In this document: piece by piece, positions 35,674 to 46,732 of the stretch | Numbering within the stretch: position 1 is the first letter of the stretch | Layout of the letters: each line of letters starts with the position of its first letter | Assembly: GCF_014596445.1 (NCBI RefSeq) | Contig: NZ_MECL01000028.1 | Coordinates: 1-64,000 of the forward strand | DNA length: 64,000 bases | From: Streptomyces sp. CBMA29 | GTDB taxonomy: Bacteria > Actinomycetota > Actinomycetes > Streptomycetales > Streptomycetaceae | Reading direction: 5' to 3' | Notes under the pieces: model-generated | Told to the model about the DNA's origin: nothing | Seen by the model: only the letters and a program-made list of their open reading frames with translations | Databases searched by the model: none | Translations under genes and position numbers: made by a program

Positions 35674-35710
35674 GCGACGGGGCACCGCCGTGGTGGCGGT
35701 GCCCCGTCGC
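35674..35710. terminator. Strong bidirectional hairpin
   Basis: A perfect 16-bp stem (35674-35689 with 35695-35710) and a 5-nt loop, between the hypothetical gene and the convergent DoxX-like gene. Confidence 0.9.
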
Positions 35711-35728
35711 ACGCGGGCGGTGCGGGGC

Positions 35729-36352
35729 TCACACGAGCCAGCGGTGGCGGGCGACGAGGGGGATGCGGGCCCAGACGCGGCCGAGGCCCCAGGTGGTGCC
35801 CGCCGCGGCGACCGCGAAGAGGATCATCGCGAGGGCGTAGACGAGGTGGTAGTCCACGAACGGGTTGGAGGACATGCTCGGCGCGCCGGTGGACAGGTGC
35901 TGCGCGGGCGGCCATTCCGCGGCCCACATCATCGCCATCAGGGCGGTGCCCGCGGCGGCGGTCAGGCGCAGGGCGATGCCGCTCGTGAGGGCGACGCCGA
36001 TGCCGAGCAGGCCCAGCATGAACAGCCAGTCGGTCCAGCCCCTGCCCGCGATGTCGTGGAAGAACGACTCTAGCGGACCGGCGGAGACACCCGCCAGGAA
36101 GCCCTTGGTGGGCGAGCCGCCGTCGATCCAGCCCTTTCCGGAGCCGGTCGCGTAGTGCCAGCCGAAGGTCTTGTCGAGGAAGGCCCAGAGGAAGACGAAG
36201 CCGGTCGCGATCCGCACGGTGGCAAGCGACTTGGCCACGAGCGCGGAGTCGGTGCCGACTGCCGTCGCGTCGCCGCCGCGGTGGGCGGACGCCTTGTTCC
36301 AAGCGAGGAGGCGGAACCCTGCGTGCTGCCGGGTGTGGTCGTGGACTGCCAT
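35729..36352 (-). CDS. DoxX-like four-helix membrane protein
   Basis: 207 residues from ATG at 36352 (GGGAGCC upstream); a longer frame has no ribosome-binding site. Four membrane helices are evident, with FVFLWAFLDKTFGWHYAT after the first and an extracytoplasmic loop GWIDGGSPTKGFL. It resembles DoxX/DoxD proteins, membrane subunits of thiosulfate:quinone oxidoreductase and of related stress-linked complexes. Two dormancy-type palindromes lie in the divergent gap upstream. It may feed electrons to quinone during oxygen limitation; this is inferred from family and location. Confidence 0.8.
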   Translation of the reverse strand: MAVHDHTRQHAGFRLLAWNKASAHRGGDATAVGTDSALVAKSLATVRIATGFVFLWAFLDKTFGWHYATGSGKGWIDGGSPTKGFLAGVSAGPLESFFHDIAGRGWTDWLFMLGLLGIGVALTSGIALRLTAAAGTALMAMMWAAEWPPAQHLSTGAPSMSSNPFVDYHLVYALAMILFAVAAAGTTWGLGRVWARIPLVARHRWLV

Positions 36353-36446
36353 GACGGCTCCCAGTTCCATGGGGGTTGACGTTCGGTCAGCCACCACTGT
36401 GCTGCGTGGTGTTGGCCGGAGGCTGGGGGCTCACGGTCCGACCCGC

Positions 36447-36462
36447 GGGGCCGAACGGCTCT
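36447..36462. promoter_or_regulatory. Dormancy-type palindrome, copy 2
   Basis: ggggccgaacggctct, arms around CCG-AA-CGG, about 95 bp upstream of the DoxX-like start on the minus strand. The 485-bp gap 36353-36837 contains this and copy 3 and no convincing gene. Confidence 0.6.
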
Positions 36463-36738
36463 GCCCGGCGGCCCGGTTGGGCCGAACGTGCCGAGGCGTT
36501 GACGCGGCAGGCGCCTCGCGGCGGCCCCGGCGGACCCGGCGGCCACCGTGCGCCGCCGTCCCCGCCGGTACCGTCCGGCGCCCCGAGAGACCTCACCCGT
36601 CCGGCGATCCCACGACCACTCACCGTGTGCTCATGGCCGCTCCGTTTCGGTGACGGGTGGCCGAGGCGCTCATTCGGTCCGGTCGCGGAGCCCGGCGGAG
36701 CCCTCGACATCCCACACGGTCCGGTCCGCCCACCCGAC

Positions 36739-36754
36739 AGGGCCGTTCGGCCCT
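36739..36754. promoter_or_regulatory. Dormancy-type palindrome, copy 3 (perfect)
   Basis: agggccgttcggccct has perfect 7-bp arms around TT and lies 84 bp upstream of the Rv1733c-like gene. Confidence 0.75.
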
Positions 36755-36837
36755 CCGCAGGCGGCGCGGGACGCGGGAGCGTGGAGACACGGGGTCAGTC
36801 GGCCCCCGTCGTGTCGCTCGACGAGGAGGGACCGACC

Positions 36838-37392
36838 ATGAAACGCAGAACCTGGCTGTGGCGTCTGCGGAAGAACCCGCTGCGCCGACGTTCGTACGCC
36901 GTGGAGGCGTGGGCCTTCCTCGCGGCGGCCCTGGCCACGCTGGTGGTCGCGGTGCTGGTCGCAGTCTCGACCGCGCACGGTCTCCAGCGCGAGTACGCAC
37001 AGCAACGTCTCGACCGGCACAGCACCGGCGCGGTACTGACCCAGAAGGCCCCGGACGGCTACCGGCTGTCCCGGGTGGACGTACCGGCGCAGTGGAAGGC
37101 ACCCGACGGCACCGTGCTCACCGGCATCGTCACGGCCAGCCCCGGCACCTCCCGCGGCGCCGTCGTTCCGGTGTGGACCAACAGCCGCGGCGTCGAGGTC
37201 GCGCAGCCGCTGTCCCGCTCCGCCGGGGAATTCCAGGCCGATGTGATCGGCGTAGGAGCGGCCTTCGGAATCTGCGCCGGCGTCCTGATCGGCTGCGGAA
37301 TCACCACCAAGGTTCTCGACCACCGCCGGTGCGCCCGCTGGGACGCCGAATGGACGGACGCCGACTCCCGCTGGGGCCACCACAGCGTGTGA
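36838..37392 (+). CDS. Rv1733c-like two-helix membrane protein
   Basis: 184 residues from ATG at 36838 (GAGGAGGG). The N-terminus is basic (RRTWLWRLRKNPLRRRS) and is followed by a membrane helix (about 24-47), an extracytoplasmic domain of about 85 residues and a second helix (about 135-155) with a short cytoplasmic end. This layout and the RNPLRRRS...EAW start match the Rv1733c family, a DosR-regulated membrane antigen in Mycobacterium tuberculosis. Function is unknown even there. A perfect dormancy-type box lies in its promoter, and a terminator follows. Confidence 0.82.
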   Translation: MKRRTWLWRLRKNPLRRRSYAVEAWAFLAAALATLVVAVLVAVSTAHGLQREYAQQRLDRHSTGAVLTQKAPDGYRLSRVDVPAQWKAPDGTVLTGIVTASPGTSRGAVVPVWTNSRGVEVAQPLSRSAGEFQADVIGVGAAFGICAGVLIGCGITTKVLDHRRCARWDAEWTDADSRWGHHSV

Positions 37393-37453
37393 CCGAGGGC
37401 GCCGATCCGGCCACGGTCCCGCCGGTGCGGTGAGTGACCCGCCCCCGTTCACC

Positions 37454-37490
37454 GACGGCGGGCCTCCCGGAATCCGGAAGGCCCGCCGTC
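37454..37490. terminator. Bidirectional terminator
   Basis: A 12-bp perfect stem (37454-37465 with 37479-37490) whose loop holds an inner ccgg palindrome; it separates the convergent Rv1733c-like and phosphoketolase genes. Confidence 0.88.
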
Positions 37491-37513
37491 GTCACCTCTG
37501 GTGTCTCCCGGCC

Positions 37514-39898
37514 TCAGCCGGTCCAGGTCCAGTCGGCGACCTCGGGGAGGTCGACGCCGTGTTCGCGGATCCAGTCGTGGTGGCGCAGCCGGGTGTCCTC
37601 CATCTTCTGACGGACGGGCGCCGCCGCCACCGCGAGGCCGGGGACGCGGTCGATGACGTCCATGACCAGCCGGTAGCGGTCGAGGTCGTTGCGGACCACC
37701 ATGTCGAACGGCGTGGTGGTGGTGCCGTTCTCCTTGTAACCGCGCACATGCATATGGGCGTGGCCGGTGCGGCGGTAGGTGAGCCGGTGGATGAGCCACG
37801 GGTAGCCGTGGTAGGCGAAGATCACCGGCTTGTCGGGGGTGAACAGCGCGTCGTACTCGGCGTCGGGCATGCCGTGCGGGTGTTCGTCCTTGGGCAGCAG
37901 CCGCGCCAGATCGACCACGTTGACGACCCGTACCGACAGTTCGGGCAGGTGCTCGCGCAGCAGGGACACGGCGGCGATGGTCTCCTGCGTGGGGACGTCA
38001 CCGGCGCAGGCCAGGACCACATCCGGTTCCGCGCCGTCCTCGCAGCCCGCCCATTCCCAGATACCGGCGCCGCGTGCGCAGTGCGCGCGGGCGGCCTCCA
38101 GGTCGAGCCAGTCGAAGCAGGGCTGCTTCCCGGCGACCACGACGTTCACATAGTCCTTGGAGCGCAGCACGTGATCGGCCACGGACAGCAGGGTGTTGGC
38201 GTCCGGCGGCAGATAGACCCGCACGACCTCGGGGGACTTGTTGAGGACGTGGTCCACGAAGCCGGGGTCCTGGTGCGAGAAGCCGTTGTGGTCCTGCCGC
38301 CAGACATGCGACGTCAGCAGGTAGTTGAGCGACGCGATGGGCTGCCGCCACGGCAGCGGCCGTGAGGTGCGCAGCCACTTGATGTGCTGGTTGGCCATCG
38401 AGTCGACGATGTGCACGAACGCCTCGTAACACGAGAACAAGCCGTGACGGCCCGTCAGGAGATAGCCCTCCAGCCACCCTTGGCAGGTGTGCTCGGACAG
38501 GATCTCCATCACCCGGCCGCCGCGCTCCAGGTGCTCGTCGGTGTCGAGTACCTCGGCCTCCCACGCCTTCCCGCTCACGTCGTAGACGGCTTCGAGCCGG
38601 TTGGAGGCGGTCTCGTCCGGGCCGACCAGCCGGAAGTCCCGGTGCTCCGCCGTGTCGGCCATGATCTGCTTGAGCAGCTCGCCGAGCACGCGGGTGGGCT
38701 CGTGCAGATTCACCCCCGGCTTGTCGACCGCCACCGCGAAGTCCTCCAGTGGCGGCACCGGCAGGTCGCGCCGGAGCAGCCCGCCGTTGGCGTGCGGGTT
38801 CAGACCCAGGCGCCGCTCGCCGTCCGGCGTGCGGCTCAGCACCTGGGCGCTCGGGCGGCCGTCCCCGTCGAAGAGCTCCTCGGGGCGGTACGAGCGCAGC
38901 CACCGCTCCAACTGGCGCAGGTGCTCCGGGTTGTCGCGGACCCCGGCCAGCGGCACCTGGTGCGCCCGCCAGGTGCCCTCCACCGGAAGCCCGTCGACCT
39001 CGGCGGGTCCCGTCCAGCCCTTCGGCGTACGCAGCACGATCATCGGCCACCGGGCCCGCTCGCCGTCGCCGCCTGCGCGTGCCGCGTCCTGGATGGCGGC
39101 GATACGGTCCAGCGCGGTGTCCATGGCCGCGGCCATCGCGCGGTGCACGTCGTGCGGGTCGTCGCCCGTCACGTGGATCGGGTCGTGGCCGTAGCCGCGC
39201 AGCAGCTCGTCCAGCTCGCGCCCGGGGAGCCGGGCCAGGACCGCCGGGTTGGCGATCTTGTAGCCGTTGAGGTGCAGGATCGGCAGGACGGCGCCGTCGT
39301 GCACCGGGTCGAGGAATTTGTTGGAGTGCCAGGAAGTGGCCAGCGGACCGGTCTCCGCCTCGCCGTCGCCCACGACACACGCCACCAGCAGGTCCGGGTT
39401 GTCGAAGGCCGCGCCGTACGCGTGGGACAGCGAATATCCCAGCTCGCCGCCCTCGTGGATCGAGCCGGGCGTCTCGGGCGCGACGTGGCTGGGGATGCCG
39501 CCGGGGAAGGAGAACTGCCGGAACAGCCGGGCCATGCCGTCCGCGTCCCGCCCGATGTCGGGATAGGTCGCGGAGTAACTGCCGTCGAGCCAGGAGTTGG
39601 CCACCACCGCGGGGCCGCCGTGTCCGGGGCCCCACACGCAGAGCGCGTCCAGCCCGCGGGCCCTGATCACCCGGTTGAGGTGGGTGTACACGAGGTTCAG
39701 GCCGGGGGAGGTCCCCCAGTGGCCGAGCAGCCGCGGTTTGATGTGCTCGGGGCGGAGCGGCTCCTTGAGCAGGGGATTGGCGAGCAGGTAGATCTGGCCG
39801 ACGGACAGGTAGTTGGCGGCCCTCCAGTGGGCGACCAGGGCGGCCAGTTCGGTGTCGTCAAGAGCGCTGCCCGGCTCGGCCGGGGGTGCCTGAGGCAT
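37514..39898 (-). CDS. xfp: Xylulose-5-phosphate/fructose-6-phosphate phosphoketolase
   Basis: 794 residues from ATG at 39898 with GGAGGAAG upstream. It is a full-length thiamine-diphosphate phosphoketolase: [18 protein letters not shown], the TPP motif [14 protein letters not shown] with [10 protein letters not shown], and [11 protein letters not shown] in the C-terminal domain. It splits xylulose 5-phosphate or fructose 6-phosphate with phosphate into acetyl phosphate and a shorter sugar phosphate, giving an oxygen-independent route to ATP through acetate kinase. That role fits a hypoxia/dormancy regulon. A palindrome at 39981 lies in its promoter. Confidence 0.95.
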   Translation of the reverse strand: MPQAPPAEPGSALDDTELAALVAHWRAANYLSVGQIYLLANPLLKEPLRPEHIKPRLLGHWGTSPGLNLVYTHLNRVIRARGLDALCVWGPGHGGPAVVANSWLDGSYSATYPDIGRDADGMARLFRQFSFPGGIPSHVAPETPGSIHEGGELGYSLSHAYGAAFDNPDLLVACVVGDGEAETGPLATSWHSNKFLDPVHDGAVLPILHLNGYKIANPAVLARLPGRELDELLRGYGHDPIHVTGDDPHDVHRAMAAAMDTALDRIAAIQDAARAGGDGERARWPMIVLRTPKGWTGPAEVDGLPVEGTWRAHQVPLAGVRDNPEHLRQLERWLRSYRPEELFDGDGRPSAQVLSRTPDGERRLGLNPHANGGLLRRDLPVPPLEDFAVAVDKPGVNLHEPTRVLGELLKQIMADTAEHRDFRLVGPDETASNRLEAVYDVSGKAWEAEVLDTDEHLERGGRVMEILSEHTCQGWLEGYLLTGRHGLFSCYEAFVHIVDSMANQHIKWLRTSRPLPWRQPIASLNYLLTSHVWRQDHNGFSHQDPGFVDHVLNKSPEVVRVYLPPDANTLLSVADHVLRSKDYVNVVVAGKQPCFDWLDLEAARAHCARGAGIWEWAGCEDGAEPDVVLACAGDVPTQETIAAVSLLREHLPELSVRVVNVVDLARLLPKDEHPHGMPDAEYDALFTPDKPVIFAYHGYPWLIHRLTYRRTGHAHMHVRGYKENGTTTTPFDMVVRNDLDRYRLVMDVIDRVPGLAVAAAPVRQKMEDTRLRHHDWIREHGVDLPEVADWTWTG

Positions 39899-39980
39899 GT
39901 CTTCCTCCGCGCAGTCGAAGTCGTCGTCCCAGCCTCGGAGGACCCGCCCGCGGTCCGACAGAGCCGACCGGGCAGCGTTC

Positions 39981-39996
39981 GGGGGCCGTTCGGGCC
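39981..39996. promoter_or_regulatory. Dormancy-type palindrome, copy 4
   Basis: gggggccgttcgggcc, the CCGTTCGG core with slightly shifted arms, about 85 bp upstream of the phosphoketolase start. Confidence 0.6.
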
Positions 39997-40178
39997 AGCG
40001 CCCCCGCGCCGGGACACGGCGTTCCTCGCGCGAGTCTGCCACGGGGCGTCGGTCGGCCGGGGTAACCACCCCGGGCGCGTGGCGCCGATCCGGGCGGGCA
40101 TCCGTTCCGCGTCACTCATGGAGTAACCATCGCGGGCGCGTGGCGCCGGTGGCCCGTCAGACGGAGCGCCGCGCGTCC

Positions 40179-41306
40179 TCAGCCGTCCGGCCGCGCCTGG
40201 CGGACACGGAGCAGCCGGCCGTGGGCGGCACGGGAATGCGTGACGACGCATACGTCGATGTCGTCGCCCGAACCCTCGACGATGATCTCGCCGACACCCC
40301 GGCTGAACAGCCTCTGGAGCCGGGTGCGCCGGGTGGCGCCGATCAGGATCTGGCTGGCGCTCACCTGCCGGGCGAAGTCGAGGATGGCGCGGGCCGGGTC
40401 GCCGCTGGTGAGTGTGTGGTAGGTGCCGCCGAGTTCTTCCACCAGCGCGCGCTGGCCGTTCGGCAGGTGAGCGGAAGGGGACGTCGACGCGTCGTCGGGC
40501 TCGACGTGGACGGCGAGGAATTCGCCTCCCGCGCCGCGGGACGCGGTGCGCTTGGCGCGCCGGATGAGGGTGTCTCCCTCGGCGCCGCCGGAAAGGGCGA
40601 CCAGCACCCGCTCGCGCGCGGACCAGGGCTGCTGGATGCCGTGGCCCCGGCGGTAGCGCTGAAGTGCCTCTTCCACCCGGTCGGCGGCCCACAGCAGGGC
40701 GATCTCGCGCAGGGCGGTGAGGTTTCCGGCGCGGAAGTAGTTGACCAGTGCCAGCTCGGCCCGCTCCGGCGGATAGACGTCGCCGTCGGCCATCCGCTGC
40801 CGCAGCGCCTCGGCGGACATGTCCACGAGTTCGATCTGGTCCGCGCCGCGGACCACGTCGTCCGGAACGGTTTCGTGCTGTTTGGCTCCGGTGATGTGCT
40901 CCACCACGTCGTTGAGCGACTCGAGATGCTGGATGTTGACGGTGGAGATCACGTTGATCCCCGCGTCGAGCAATTCGTGGATGTCCTGCCAGCGCTTCTC
41001 GTTCCGCGAGCCGGGGACGTTGGTGTGGGCCATCTCGTCGACCAGCGCGAGTCGCGGGCGGCGGGCGAGGACGGCGTCGAGGTCCATCTCCGTGAAGGCG
41101 CAGTCGCGGTATCCGATGGTCCGGCGCGGCACCTGCTCCAGGCCCTCCGCCATCCGGCGGGTCAGCGGTCTGCCGTAGTCCTCCACGTAGGCGATGACCA
41201 CGTCGGTGCCCTGGCCGGCCCGCAGGTGGCCCTCGCCGAGCATCGCGTACGTCTTGCCCACTCCTGGGGCCGCCCCGAGATACACCCGCAGGCTTCCGCA
41301 CGCCAT
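40179..41306 (-). CDS. KdpD N-terminal/universal-stress protein without kinase domain
   Basis: 375 residues. The first 210 match the KdpD N-terminal domain: Walker A GAAPGVGKT (11-19), Walker B LALVDE (85-90) followed by MAHTN, and NIQHLESLNDVVE. The rest is a universal-stress-protein domain ending QILIGATRRTRLQRLFSRGVGEII. The membrane, histidine kinase and ATPase parts of true KdpD (about 850 residues) are absent, and no kdpFABC is nearby. USP domains of KdpD bind c-di-AMP in some bacteria. It may be a stand-alone nucleotide sensor in the stress region. The ATG has GAAGGGAA upstream. Confidence 0.88.
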   Translation of the reverse strand: MACGSLRVYLGAAPGVGKTYAMLGEGHLRAGQGTDVVIAYVEDYGRPLTRRMAEGLEQVPRRTIGYRDCAFTEMDLDAVLARRPRLALVDEMAHTNVPGSRNEKRWQDIHELLDAGINVISTVNIQHLESLNDVVEHITGAKQHETVPDDVVRGADQIELVDMSAEALRQRMADGDVYPPERAELALVNYFRAGNLTALREIALLWAADRVEEALQRYRRGHGIQQPWSARERVLVALSGGAEGDTLIRRAKRTASRGAGGEFLAVHVEPDDASTSPSAHLPNGQRALVEELGGTYHTLTSGDPARAILDFARQVSASQILIGATRRTRLQRLFSRGVGEIIVEGSGDDIDVCVVTHSRAAHGRLLRVRQARPDG

Positions 41307-41455
41307 GGCCGTTCCCTTCTCGCCGCCGCGGGCGAACCGGCCGGGATATCGACCGGCCGCCCCTGAGATCCCTCGCTTTCGTCCCTTTATCTACCCATTC
41401 CCCTGTTTATGCAGATGAACAGTGGGCCCATTGGCCCCTGTGCAGGGACCTCGCG

Positions 41456-41469
41456 AGGGCCGTTCGGCC
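41456..41469. promoter_or_regulatory. Dormancy-type palindrome, copy 5
   Basis: agggccgttcggcc in the divergent gap between the KdpD-like and cNMP-domain genes; a looser gggcccattggcccc lies just before it (41424-41438). Confidence 0.65.
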
Positions 41470-41590
41470 GGGGCGGCTACCCCGGGTGGCCCTGGAATAC
41501 GGGGTGCGCGCGCCGCACCGTGAGGGGGAGGGGCGGCAGGTGAGAGCGCGTCGGCGGAGCCGAAGCGACGCGAGCCGAAGGGGAACGGTG

Positions 41591-42022
41591 ATGAGAACCG
41601 CTACTACTGGCCTGTTCAGCTCGCTCCCGTCCCCGGGACGGCAGCGGCTGGAGAGCCTTGCCCGAGAGGTGTCGTTCCCCGCGGGCACCCGGATCTACGA
41701 GGAGGGCGAGCGGGCCGACCGGTTCTGGGTCGTGCGCACCGGCGCCGTCACACTCGACCTCCGCCGGCCCGGACGCCCGGCCCCCGAGGTGGAGATGCTG
41801 GGCCCCGGAGATCTGCTCGGCTGGTCCTGGCTGTTCCCGCCGTATCTCTGGCACATGGGCGCCCAGGCCCAAAGCCCCGTACGGGCGCAGGAGTTCGACG
41901 CCACTATCGTACGGGCGCTGGCCGAAGCGGACCCGGTGTTCGGACGAGCCCTGGCGATGAGGGTCGGCGAGGTCGTCGCCCACCGGTTGCAGAGCACCCG
42001 GGCCAGACTGCTCGACGGGTGA
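41591..42022 (+). CDS. Stand-alone cyclic-nucleotide-binding (Crp-type) domain protein
   Basis: 143 residues from ATG at 41591 (GAAGGGGAA). It is a cNMP-binding beta-roll: LAREVSFPAGTRIYEEGERADRFWVVRTGAV, then LGPGDLLGWSWLFPPYLWHMG. It stops after the C-helix (VGEVVAHRLQSTRARLL), so the DNA-binding winged helix of Crp/Fnr regulators is missing. The Arg expected to hold the cyclic phosphate is not clear, so the ligand may differ. It could be a partner of a kinase or of the DevR-like regulator encoded next. Confidence 0.8.
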   Translation: MRTATTGLFSSLPSPGRQRLESLAREVSFPAGTRIYEEGERADRFWVVRTGAVTLDLRRPGRPAPEVEMLGPGDLLGWSWLFPPYLWHMGAQAQSPVRAQEFDATIVRALAEADPVFGRALAMRVGEVVAHRLQSTRARLLDG

Positions 42023-42148
42023 GCACCGCGTGAGCCGCGTGAGCCGCCGGAGACGCGGAGGCGAAGGAGGGTGAGCGGCCTCCCGGCCGTGGGCCCGCCA
42101 TTCCGACAACGGCGGGCCAGACCCAGCCCCGACGTCCGATACCGGCCA

Positions 42149-42165
42149 AGGGACCGTTCGGCCCT
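42149..42165. promoter_or_regulatory. Dormancy-type palindrome, copy 6
   Basis: agggaccgttcggccct, sharing CCGTTCGGCCCT with copy 3, 75 bp upstream of the DevR-like regulator; a second partial half-site (gggtccgtacgacc) follows at 42172. Confidence 0.7.
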
Positions 42166-42239
42166 AGCAACGGGTCCGTACGACCGTTCATGATCGGAGA
42201 ACCGGGCGCGGCACACGACAGGGCGAGGGATCGGCGGAC

Positions 42240-42950
42240 ATGACCGAAGTACGGCAGTTCTCACCGCAGGCGCCGATCAGGGTCTTCCTGCTGGACGACC
42301 ACGAGGTCGTCCGGCGCGGCGTCCACGACCTGCTCGACTCGGAACCCGACATCGAGGTGGTCGGCGAGGCCGCGACCGCGGCGCAGGCCGAGGCCCGCGG
42401 ACCGGCCCTGCGCCCGGACGTCGCCGTCCTGGACGTCCGGCTGCCCGACGGCGACGGCATCACCGTCTGCCGCGAGCTGCGGTCCCGGCTGCCCGGTCTC
42501 GCCTGCCTGATGCTGACGTCCTTCGACGACGACGACGCGCTGCTCGACGCGATCATGGCGGGCGCCGCGGGCTATGTGCTCAAGCAGATCAAGGGCTCCG
42601 ACCTGGTCGCCGCCGTGCGGACCGTCGCCTCGGGACAGTCGATGCTCGATCCGGCCACCACCTCCCGGCTGATGAGCAATCTGCGCGGCGGCGGCGCGAC
42701 AGCGGAGGCGGAACCCGAGGTGGAGGCGCTCGCCTCGCTGTCGCCGCGCGAGCGCGAGATCCTCGAACTCGTCGGTGAGGGACTCACCAACGGCCAGATC
42801 GGCAAGCGCCTGTACCTGTCGGAGAAGACGGTCAAGAACAACGTCTCGCGGCTGCTGGCCAAGCTCGGCGTGGAGCGCCGCATCCAGGCGGCCGTCATGG
42901 CCACGCACGACACCGGCCAGCACTCGGGGCCGGAGCACGGCCGCCGCTGA
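42240..42950 (+). CDS. osdR: NarL/DevR-type response regulator
   Basis: 236 residues from ATG at 42240. The receiver domain has the acidic pair Asp19/Asp20, phospho-acceptor Asp65 in [10 protein letters not shown], Thr in LMLTSFDD and Lys in YVLKQIKG. A LuxR-type helix-turn-helix (about 165-215, [44 protein letters not shown]) completes it. This closely follows DevR/DosR of mycobacteria and OsdR of S. coelicolor, regulators of hypoxia and dormancy. The DevS-like kinase 1.1 kb away is the likely partner. It probably binds the repeated GGGCCG-NN-CGGCCC boxes, one of which is in its own promoter. Confidence 0.87.
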   Translation: MTEVRQFSPQAPIRVFLLDDHEVVRRGVHDLLDSEPDIEVVGEAATAAQAEARGPALRPDVAVLDVRLPDGDGITVCRELRSRLPGLACLMLTSFDDDDALLDAIMAGAAGYVLKQIKGSDLVAAVRTVASGQSMLDPATTSRLMSNLRGGGATAEAEPEVEALASLSPREREILELVGEGLTNGQIGKRLYLSEKTVKNNVSRLLAKLGVERRIQAAVMATHDTGQHSGPEHGRR

Positions 42951-42956
42951 ATACGG

Positions 42957-42971
42957 GGGCCGACCGGCCCT
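42957..42971. promoter_or_regulatory. Dormancy-type palindrome, copy 7
   Basis: gggccgaccggccct, perfect GGGCCG/CGGCCC arms around AC, starting 6 bp after the regulator stop and about 82 bp before the nitroreductase start. Confidence 0.7.
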
Positions 42972-43052
42972 CCGGCCGGGCACCAACGGCCCCTCCCGCC
43001 ACCCGTCGTGCTCCCTCAGCCTGGAAGCAGGACGGGCCGGGAGGAGAACGCG

Positions 43053-44036
43053 ATGCGGACCGCACTACTGGACGCGGAGACCCTGGAGAAACTGATCTCC
43101 GCGGCGGGCGCGGCGCCTTCGATCCACAACACTCAGCCGTGGCGGTTCCGGCTCGACCCCGACACCAGCACGCTGGAGGTACGGGCGGCCGTCGACCGCG
43201 GGCTGCGGCACACCGATCCGATGGGCCGCGCCGTCCACCTGTCGGTCGGCGCCGCCCTGTTCAACCTCCGGGTCGCGGTCGCCCACTTCGGCTGGGACCC
43301 GGTGCTGCGGCTGCTGCCCGACCCCGCCGAGCCCGACCTGCTGGCCGCGGTACGCCTGGCCGGACCGCTGCCGACCGGTGCCCGCCACGACCGGCAGGGC
43401 CTGTACGACGCGATCTGGCGGCGGCACAGCAGCCGTCTGCCGTTCTCCGAGCAGGCACTCCCCGCCGAACTGCTGACCGAACTGGCCGAGGCCGCGGACG
43501 CCGAGGGCGCCCGGCTGGTACGGCCCGCCGCGGAGGAGACCGCCCGCCTGCTGGAGTTCACCACGGAGGCCGAGCGGCGCGGCATGAGCGATTCGGACCG
43601 CCGGACCGAGAGCCGCAGCTGGATCCGTGAGGGGAGCGCGGACGGCCTCCCGGGCCGGGCGCTCGGCCCGCGGGACAGCGCGGGCCGGCTGCCGCTGCGG
43701 GACTTCTCCGCGCTGCGCCCGGAGAACTACCAGCCCGCCGCGGCCTTCGAGCGGCGCCCGGTGATCGCGGTCCTGTCCACCGGCCACGACCACCCCGCGG
43801 ACTGGCTGCGCGCCGGTCAGGCGCTGGAGCACGTCCTGCTCGTCGCGACCGCCCATGCCGTCCGCGCGTCACTGCTCCATCAGGCGCTGGAATGGGACGA
43901 CCTGCGGTGGCTGCTGCGCGACCCGCGCGGCGGCATGGAACACGTACAGATGCTGATCCGCCTCGGCTACGGCCCGCAGGGCCCGGCCACACCCCGCCGC
44001 CCCGCCGCCGACGTCACCGACGGCGGAACGCCGTAG
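43053..44036 (+). CDS. Acg-family nitroreductase-like flavoprotein
   Basis: 327 residues from ATG at 43053 (GGGAGGAGAA). The start AAGAAPSIHNTQPWRFR and the later PVIAVLSTGHDHPADWLRAGQALEHVLLVATAHAV match the Acg/Rv2032 family, nitroreductase-fold proteins of the DosR regulon. The mycobacterial protein binds FMN but has a lid that buries the flavin, so a storage role has been suggested rather than nitroreduction. It sits in a head-to-tail row with the response regulator and is convergent with the sensor kinase (24 bp between stops). Its promoter has a perfect box. Confidence 0.85.
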   Translation: MRTALLDAETLEKLISAAGAAPSIHNTQPWRFRLDPDTSTLEVRAAVDRGLRHTDPMGRAVHLSVGAALFNLRVAVAHFGWDPVLRLLPDPAEPDLLAAVRLAGPLPTGARHDRQGLYDAIWRRHSSRLPFSEQALPAELLTELAEAADAEGARLVRPAAEETARLLEFTTEAERRGMSDSDRRTESRSWIREGSADGLPGRALGPRDSAGRLPLRDFSALRPENYQPAAAFERRPVIAVLSTGHDHPADWLRAGQALEHVLLVATAHAVRASLLHQALEWDDLRWLLRDPRGGMEHVQMLIRLGYGPQGPATPRRPAADVTDGGTP

Positions 44037-44060
44037 GCCCCGGCCGCGCGCGGTGCCCGG

Positions 44061-46171
<2,111 letters not shown>

Positions 46172-46588
46172 ATGTCCGTGAAAGCAGTCGGCTGGGCCAG
46201 GTCGTTCCCTGTCTCGTACGGCGTCAGGGCCGGGCGCGAGTGGGCGCGCGAGCACCTGGACGTGCTCGGCTGGAGCACGCAGGCGCCCGACACGGCGGAC
46301 TCCGTCGTCCTGACCGTCTCCGAACTCGTCACCAACGCGCATGTGCACGCGCACAGCGAGGCCCAGGTCGTCATGGTCTGGGACGGCTGCTGCCTGCACC
46401 TGAGCGTCAGCGACTCCTCCGGCATGCTGCCCGCCGAGAAGGCGCCCGACGAGGAGCGCACCCACGGCCGGGGCATGGCCATCGTGGACGCGCTCGCCGA
46501 CGAGTGGGAGGCCCACCCGCGCCCCGACGGGAAGACCGTCACCGCCTGCTTCCACGCGCCCGGCGGCACCTGCACGCACTCCTGGTGA
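46172..46588 (+). CDS. ATP-binding regulatory protein, RsbW-like anti-sigma kinase
   Basis: 138 residues. It is a single HATPase_c domain of the SpoIIAB/RsbW type that is abundant in Streptomyces: N-box SELVTNAHVHAH (49-60), G1-like DSSGMLP and G2-like HGRGMAIVDALAD. Such proteins bind a sigma factor or phosphorylate an anti-sigma antagonist, or act as orphan signalling ATPases. No sigma factor or STAS antagonist gene is adjacent. The upstream region lacks an obvious ribosome-binding site except gagcgtgcgag. A repeat array and a hairpin follow the stop. Confidence 0.82.
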   Translation: MSVKAVGWARSFPVSYGVRAGREWAREHLDVLGWSTQAPDTADSVVLTVSELVTNAHVHAHSEAQVVMVWDGCCLHLSVSDSSGMLPAEKAPDEERTHGRGMAIVDALADEWEAHPRPDGKTVTACFHAPGGTCTHSW

Positions 46589-46606
46589 AGCACCCCGCCG
46601 CGTGTG

Positions 46607-46646
46607 AACTCCAGTCAACTCCTGGGAACTCCTGCGAACTCCCGTG
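46607..46646 (+). repeat. Four tandem 10-bp repeats (aactccNNNN)
   Basis: Units begin at 46607, 46617, 46627 and 46637 and read aactccagtc, aactcctggg, aactcctgcg, aactcccgtg; a fifth starts with aacg. The period of 10 bp is near one helical turn, so the repeated aactcc faces one side of the DNA. It lies between the anti-sigma-like gene and the sortase-substrate gene. Confidence 0.75.
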
Positions 46647-46711
46647 AACGCCGCCCCATTTCGGTATCAGTGCGGCGACATATTCGCAGGGCGATAATCC
46701 GACCGCAAAGC

Positions 46712-46732
46712 CGCGAAAACGGCGTTTTCGCG
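46712..46732 (+). terminator. Short perfect hairpin
   Basis: cgcgaaaac-ggc-gttttcgcg, 9-bp stem and 3-nt loop. Probably the end of the upstream ATPase transcript; alternatively a 5' structure for the sortase-substrate gene. Confidence 0.65.

Noticed and set aside
40440..40470. ggccgttcggc inside the KdpD-like gene
   Set aside because: It lies within coding sequence (codons for a Pro-Asn-Gly-Gln stretch), far from a start, so it is probably chance.
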